NCBI GenBank assembly: GCA_946804195.1
Contig: CAMPEU010000001.1
Span: 1-64,000, forward strand
Length of the DNA stretch: 64,000 bases
Reading direction: 5' to 3'
Source of the DNA: an uncultured Candidatus Saccharibacteria bacterium
GTDB taxonomy: Bacteria > Patescibacteriota > Saccharimonadia > Saccharimonadales > Saccharimonadaceae
Part shown: positions 60,144 to 64,000 of the stretch, piece after piece
Layout: every line of letters starts with the position of its first letter
Numbering within the stretch: the stretch's first letter is position 1
Position numbers and translations under genes: made by a program
The notes under the pieces: model-generated
Database searches by the model: none
The model's input: only the letters and a program-made list of their open reading frames with translations
Told to the model about the DNA's origin: nothing

Positions 60144-60875
60144 TTATTCGAGGTCTCCTTCAGACTCTTTTTGCATACGTCTCAAATATCGTCGAATCGA
60201 CTTTGCGTGAGGATTCTGAGTCACGGAATGCAAAGGAGATGCCGCGGTTACTGTATCGGGGAAATCATCAGTGCATGCAGGAACATTATCACCCAACAAA
60301 TACTTTCTGATCATCGCTTCAGCAACACGTCGTACGCCATCAGCAAGCCGACGAGGACCATGATGCTCTGGTAGTAATAAGCTATAGATGCCCGCACGAT
60401 TCGCAGCTACCACATCGGTCAATATACTGTCACCCACCATCAAAACTCGCTCTGTCGGTAAGCGTTTTTTCTTGATAACAAAATCGATCATAGCAGGCAG
60501 TGATTGAACCTCTGGACGCACTAAGGCAGACTCTACTTCCAAAATATCAGGACAGATCACGTCAATATCTAACGCTTCGTCCCGCACGACTCCCTCAAGT
60601 TCATCCTGCCGCCTATCACCTTCTTCATTCAATAGATATAAATCCAGACCTATCAGTGACATCCGGCGCATATTGTCGCAAACCTTATCATGATCAATTT
60701 CACTACATCCAGGAACGAGTGCTGTCCTGGAATCAAATAGCACCGTATCAAAATCTTCTAGCGCCAAACCCTCTCGAAAAACAGCCGGAGTTATCAACTC
60801 CACGCTACTAGCAATGTATGTTGGCTGCCAGTTTTCAAGACACTGTTTCACAACCTCATTATGCTCCCGTACCAA
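60144..60875 (-). CDS. HAD-like protein with altered motif I
   Basis: The 243-residue protein resembles YqeG/HAD-IIIA phosphatases: motif I region FDTVLFDSRTALV, and motif IV VMVGDSILTDVVAANRAGI with its acidic pair. Motif I has Arg where the second Asp normally stands (D-S-R instead of D-x-D/N), so phosphatase activity may be lost or changed. The start appears to be TTG 60875; no SD or clear -10 was found, so the start is uncertain. It ends where the NlpC-like gene ends. Confidence 0.7.
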   Translation of the reverse strand: MVREHNEVVKQCLENWQPTYIASSVELITPAVFREGLALEDFDTVLFDSRTALVPGCSEIDHDKVCDNMRRMSLIGLDLYLLNEEGDRRQDELEGVVRDEALDIDVICPDILEVESALVRPEVQSLPAMIDFVIKKKRLPTERVLMVGDSILTDVVAANRAGIYSLLLPEHHGPRRLADGVRRVAEAMIRKYLLGDNVPACTDDFPDTVTAASPLHSVTQNPHAKSIRRYLRRMQKESEGDLE

Positions 60876-60901
60876 ATGGGATTCAAGCTAAATGAACTTT
60901 T

Positions 60902-61210
60902 TTACAACTCTTTATTTACTTCAAATAATTTCGACCGCAAATCAGCCAACAAGGCCCAGGCCTTATCAATTTCACCCGCTTCAAATTCGTATTCCCAGTC
61001 GTTCTCTACGCCACACTCAAAAACAAATGTGATATCCATCACTATGCTTCTCTCATCCGCTTGCGCCTTTTCAAAAGCAACAGTTTGCGCTGCTTGCATG
61101 TTTTCAATTAACTGCTCTAAATTTGCAATATCATGGCGCAAGACATCGGCAGGGTCTTTTATGCCATTTGCAAAATTTTCAATCACATTATAATCTAATC
61201 GTTCGTTCAC
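60902..61210 (-). CDS. Hypothetical helical protein
   Basis: This 102-residue acidic, helical protein starts at GTG 61210, exactly 6 nt after TATAAT (minus, 61217-61222). An in-frame upstream ATG at 61288 would overlap the next gene. A coiled stretch (ANLEQLIENMQAAQTVAFEKAQ) is followed by a beta hairpin (MDITFVFECGVENDWEYEFE). Not recognised. Confidence 0.6.
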   Translation of the reverse strand: MNERLDYNVIENFANGIKDPADVLRHDIANLEQLIENMQAAQTVAFEKAQADERSIVMDITFVFECGVENDWEYEFEAGEIDKAWALLADLRSKLFEVNKEL

Positions 61211-61241
61211 GCATTTATTATATCGTAAAAACGTGTTATTG

Positions 61242-62129
61242 CTATACTTTTGGAAATTCAACAACCGTGTCCAGAACGCGAGTACCAAATCCCTTTAACT
61301 CAAAACGATCTTCATACACATCAACCAGACCATAGGCATTTGTTTCACCACTCAACATACCGGGTAGCGTAATGTATATCACCCCTTCACGCGTTAGACC
61401 ATACGCCCCGCCGTGATTATGCCCATTCATAAATACCCGAACATTGTCATGTCTGTTTATAACATCCATAATTTCATTACTATTTAGCGCAGTTAGTGCA
61501 TTATGAGGAAACAGCTGATGATGCGACATCGGTATCGCTACCTGATCATGTTTTTCGGCATCGGTTAGTTCGTTATCAAACCATTCCAACTGCTCATCGC
61601 TCATTCCACCATTCCACATGTACGCGTTAGTCGCACCTTTATGCCGCATCCGTTCTATCAATTCATATCCCGCTATCCATTCCGGGCTGCCCTCTGGGTG
61701 CTCGAGTGGGCCCAGTTCATTCGTATCCAGCATAACCAGCCTACTCTTGCCCTTTTGCAAAGAATAATAATTATGTGGCATATCTAGTAGTTGCAGCACT
61801 TTTTTGAGCGTTGCTCGTTTATCCATAAATTCATGATTACCAATCAAATGCGCCACCCGGACGCCAACTCCGCCCAAAATACGATTCAACGCATGTGCGT
61901 CATTCATATCACGATCATAAAAATCGCCCAGATGCACAATATAATCCAAGCCTCTTTCATTATTGTATGCAGTAAACGTATCTGCCGCTTGTTGTAACTT
62001 TTGTGCAGACATTCTATAGCAATTCTGGAAGTGTAAATCCGTTGTGCCTAGTATTACGCCCGAGAAATCATCAACATCAGCCGCCTGACAATCCGCTACA
62101 ACACCAAAAGACACCTCGGGACTCTTCAT
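61242..62129 (-). CDS. ADPRibase-Mn-like metallophosphoesterase
   Basis: The 295-residue calcineurin-like phosphoesterase starts FGVVADCQAADVDDFSG. The D-x-Q in place of D-x-H is the signature of the Mn-dependent ADP-ribose/CDP-alcohol diphosphatase family. It continues with HLGDFYDR, LIGNHEF, PMSHHQLFPH and NGHNHGG. The likely substrates are ADP-ribose, CDP-alcohols or cyclic ADP-ribose. TAAAAT (minus, 62136-62141) lies 6 nt before the ATG. The YgjV gene stops 4 bp upstream. Confidence 0.85.
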   Translation of the reverse strand: MKSPEVSFGVVADCQAADVDDFSGVILGTTDLHFQNCYRMSAQKLQQAADTFTAYNNERGLDYIVHLGDFYDRDMNDAHALNRILGGVGVRVAHLIGNHEFMDKRATLKKVLQLLDMPHNYYSLQKGKSRLVMLDTNELGPLEHPEGSPEWIAGYELIERMRHKGATNAYMWNGGMSDEQLEWFDNELTDAEKHDQVAIPMSHHQLFPHNALTALNSNEIMDVINRHDNVRVFMNGHNHGGAYGLTREGVIYITLPGMLSGETNAYGLVDVYEDRFELKGFGTRVLDTVVEFPKV

Positions 62130-62133
62130 GCAA

Positions 62134-62685
62134 TTATTTTATCAGATTCTGTACTTCGATTACTTCTATCTGTCTCGCTCGACGGAATCGAGTCAGCAAT
62201 GATCTAGGAATATCAAATCTTACAATGCCGATTGCCACTGATGCGAACGTTATCAAGTCCGCTGCGGCACCTAAGTATGAATTATTGAGCAAATTATAGG
62301 TCAGCCAAAATGGTGCAATAGTCAACGATATCAATCTAATATTCTTTGGAGACTTTTGCCACAAAGCAGTGGTGGCCAAACACATACCAATTAACGCCAT
62401 GATGCTCGTCCAGTTTTCCCATATGATTAATGTGGTGATGGCATACGTCACAATGACGGCACCATAAACCCATTCATGCTGTCGATACCTATCAAAGACA
62501 AAACTACGCACTGCGCCCAACAGTATTAAACCCGAAGCTGTCGTCGCTCCCATGAACAAATAATAAACAGACCACATCAAACATGATGCAATTTGTAATC
62601 TTAATAACGTACGGCGATCATTGACCTGAAAAACCGCAACCATTAAAAAAATACCTACCAGTCCAAACAATTGACCAACAAGCAT
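62134..62685 (-). CDS. YgjV-family inner membrane protein
   Basis: The 183-residue protein has about six TM helices and the YgjV look (QVNDRRTLLRLQIASCLMWSVYYLFMGATTASGLI near the N terminus, WLTYNLLNNSYLGAAADL later). The function of the family is unknown. I choose ATG 62685 with GCGAGG 7-8 nt upstream; a TTG at 62718 would add a hydrophilic leader. Confidence 0.75.
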   Translation of the reverse strand: MLVGQLFGLVGIFLMVAVFQVNDRRTLLRLQIASCLMWSVYYLFMGATTASGLILLGAVRSFVFDRYRQHEWVYGAVIVTYAITTLIIWENWTSIMALIGMCLATTALWQKSPKNIRLISLTIAPFWLTYNLLNNSYLGAAADLITFASVAIGIVRFDIPRSLLTRFRRARQIEVIEVQNLIK

Positions 62686-62796
62686 TCTATACCCTCGCTT
62701 CTCCGAATTGTCCCGCAAATGTGCGAGTTACATGCTCATAATATCACCCGTATATCGTCTTGAACATACTATTTTTTATTTTGTTTTTCTTCGAGG

Positions 62797-63489
62797 TTAT
62801 TCGTCATGATTTATTGCGCGCGCACCTAGCGCAACCGCCAAATCAATTGCTAGTTGTTCACGTACATCTTTTTCACGATTATATAGGTTATGTCCCGCAT
62901 CAACGCTCATGTGAGTTGCTCCACGAATCTCCCTAATAATATTCTCGTCAACGACCGTGTCACGAGCTCCCGTCACGAATATTGTCGGTTTCGTATCTGC
63001 AACACGCTGATATGTTTCCATGTGTTCAAACGCTTCCATGTTCGGAAAATAGTTTGATGATATATAAATCTTTGATGTGCTATTCGTTCGATGCAAAATT
63101 AAGTCTCCATTTTCGTCCCGCCCACCACCACGATCACGAATCATTTGCACTATAGTATCCGAACCTGCTTCATGTGGTGGAGCCATCAAAACGACATTCG
63201 TCACATTCTCTAGAATAGCCGCTCCGCATGCTGCTGTCGTTCCACGTGAATGCGCCATTAACAATACCTCACCATCTAAACTACTGATAAACCTACTCAG
63301 TTTTTCCGTTTGCTCATCCAGTGATGGAATATAAATATCGCCATCGTTACCGTCTTGATATTTCTTGAAATGATCAAAGTTGATCATCGTCCTATCGTTC
63401 AATAAATATTCTGCCGATGATGAAAACAACTTACCGGAATCGGGATCGGTCGCAAAACCATGTGATGTTACAAGATACTTTTCACTCAT
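62797..63489 (-). CDS. Alpha/beta hydrolase, serine esterase type
   Basis: The 230-residue protein has the nucleophile elbow AHSRG (Ser81), an acid Asp in GARDTVVD and His in DAGHNLYN near the end, a complete alpha/beta-hydrolase triad. It has no signal peptide, so it is cytosolic. The substrate is unknown. TAGAAT lies 9 nt before the ATG on the minus strand, suggesting leaderless expression. Confidence 0.8.
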   Translation of the reverse strand: MSEKYLVTSHGFATDPDSGKLFSSSAEYLLNDRTMINFDHFKKYQDGNDGDIYIPSLDEQTEKLSRFISSLDGEVLLMAHSRGTTAACGAAILENVTNVVLMAPPHEAGSDTIVQMIRDRGGGRDENGDLILHRTNSTSKIYISSNYFPNMEAFEHMETYQRVADTKPTIFVTGARDTVVDENIIREIRGATHMSVDAGHNLYNREKDVREQLAIDLAVALGARAINHDE

Positions 63490-63623
63490 GATACGATTAT
63501 TCTACTCATATTCATTGCAGATGATTATAAAGTATTTCTCGCTTGTAACAAACATACTCGTCACCTCATGTAAACGACCGATACGCAAACAGCAGCAATA
63601 ATGCTTATGTTACAATTAAGTAT

Positions 63624-64000
63624 ATGATAGCTGGTTCACCAGATCGAATGCGACGCAAAGCTGAACGATTAGGCTTTACCATCGTCGAATTATTGATTGT
63701 TGTAGTCGTCATCGGAATTCTAGCGGCGATAGTTACCGTAGCCTACACCGGCGTGACACAAAGTGCAAATGCAAGTGCAGTCGCCGATGGCTTCAAAAAA
63801 TTTGAAAAAGCCATGAGACTATTTGCAACATCTCAGGGCTACACAAGCTGGCCAACTGACAGTACGATAACCGGTGGCGGCAATCCTAACATTGCAAGTT
63901 TAATTGCGAGCGCACCCGGTTTTAGTAACTATATGCAATCCCCGCCAAACGTAGCAGGTATCAGCTCCGCGCTGTGGAGGTACGATAATGATGGCGATAC
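63624..64000 (+). CDS. Type IV pilin, 3' end beyond window
   Basis: The frame is open to the window edge. The prepilin leader and cleavage site are G17|FTIVELLIVVVVIGILAA with Glu at +5, the same geometry as the pilin at 50621. The head begins TGVTQSANASAVADGF. TACAAT (63611-63616) lies 7 nt before ATG 63624, so this copy is leaderless, unlike the other pilin. It is probably a major or minor pilin for attachment, motility or DNA uptake. Confidence 0.85.
   Translation, partial: MIAGSPDRMRRKAERLGFTIVELLIVVVVIGILAAIVTVAYTGVTQSANASAVADGFKKFEKAMRLFATSQGYTSWPTDSTITGGGNPNIASLIASAPGFSNYMQSPPNVAGISSALWRYDNDGD

Noticed and set aside
1-64000. UGA recoded to Gly or Trp as in some CPR lineages
   Set aside because: TGA ends several well-defined genes (for example mraY and the CofE-like gene) at sensible positions, and conserved proteins show no internal TGA.

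Overview
The window reads as a chromosome segment of a Saccharibacteria (TM7)-like member of the Patescibacteria/CPR. This rests on gene content: a compact chromosome, a dcw cell-division cluster (mraZ-rsmH-ftsL-ftsI-mraY-ftsW-murG-ftsQ), type IV pilins, a stand-alone VirD4/HerA-like ATPase, a sigma-region-4/HARE-HTH regulator, a DUF475 protein, a CofE-like ligase, a PafA/Dop-like ligase, many small membrane proteins and almost no biosynthesis. TGA is used as a stop throughout, which argues against the Gracilibacteria/SR1 code. No 16S rRNA or marker tree is available here, so the phylum call is inference.

Layout. 1-3.6 kb: a 65-bp inverted repeat encloses a putative defence-like module (small membrane protein, short Pro-rich protein, PD-(D/E)XK-like nuclease with a helical-repeat tail, convergent HEPN-like protein). 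An Mrr-type nuclease lies just outside. 5-10.6 kb: a methyltransferase, a run of small unknown genes, a YunG-like protein, an ABC-F ATPase and a secreted His-rich protein. 10.7-14.2 kb: a histidine kinase and a receiver protein, both with long low-complexity tails. 14.2-19.1 kb: a pseudouridine synthase, two tandem DUF4185 proteins (one a lipoprotein) and der. 19.3-25 kb: a membrane protein, pth, a ZIP transporter and Fur-family regulator sharing a 37-bp palindrome, DUF475, and two small membrane proteins. 25-36.6 kb: dprA, a lipoprotein serine protease, topA, the sigma4/HARE protein, the VirD4-like ATPase and an M16 protease. 36.9-37.7 kb: a repeat-rich non-coding stretch. 37.7-46 kb: the dcw cluster with MraZ boxes. 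46-57 kb: yvcK, HAD, LssY_C, a Pif1-type helicase, pilins, surface proteins, a GT-C-like protein and RNase H. 57.3-60.1 kb: a PafA/Dop-like ligase facing a CofE-like ligase plus an NlpC/P60-like peptidase. 60-64 kb: HAD, ADPRibase-Mn-like phosphoesterase, YgjV, an alpha/beta hydrolase and a second pilin cut by the window end.

Two expression styles recur. Many genes have a TATAAT-like -10 only 6-11 nt before the start codon and no Shine-Dalgarno sequence, so they look leaderless. A second set, mostly small, secreted or membrane proteins, has a -10, then a short perfect hairpin at the predicted mRNA 5' end, then a strong Shine-Dalgarno sequence.

The genes fit an epibiont: surface and secreted factors (pilins, lipoproteins, protease, DUF4185), DNA-uptake functions (dprA, pilins), cell division and genome defence. 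The most promising undescribed units are the inverted-repeat-bounded nuclease module and the PafA-like/CofE-like/NlpC-like group.
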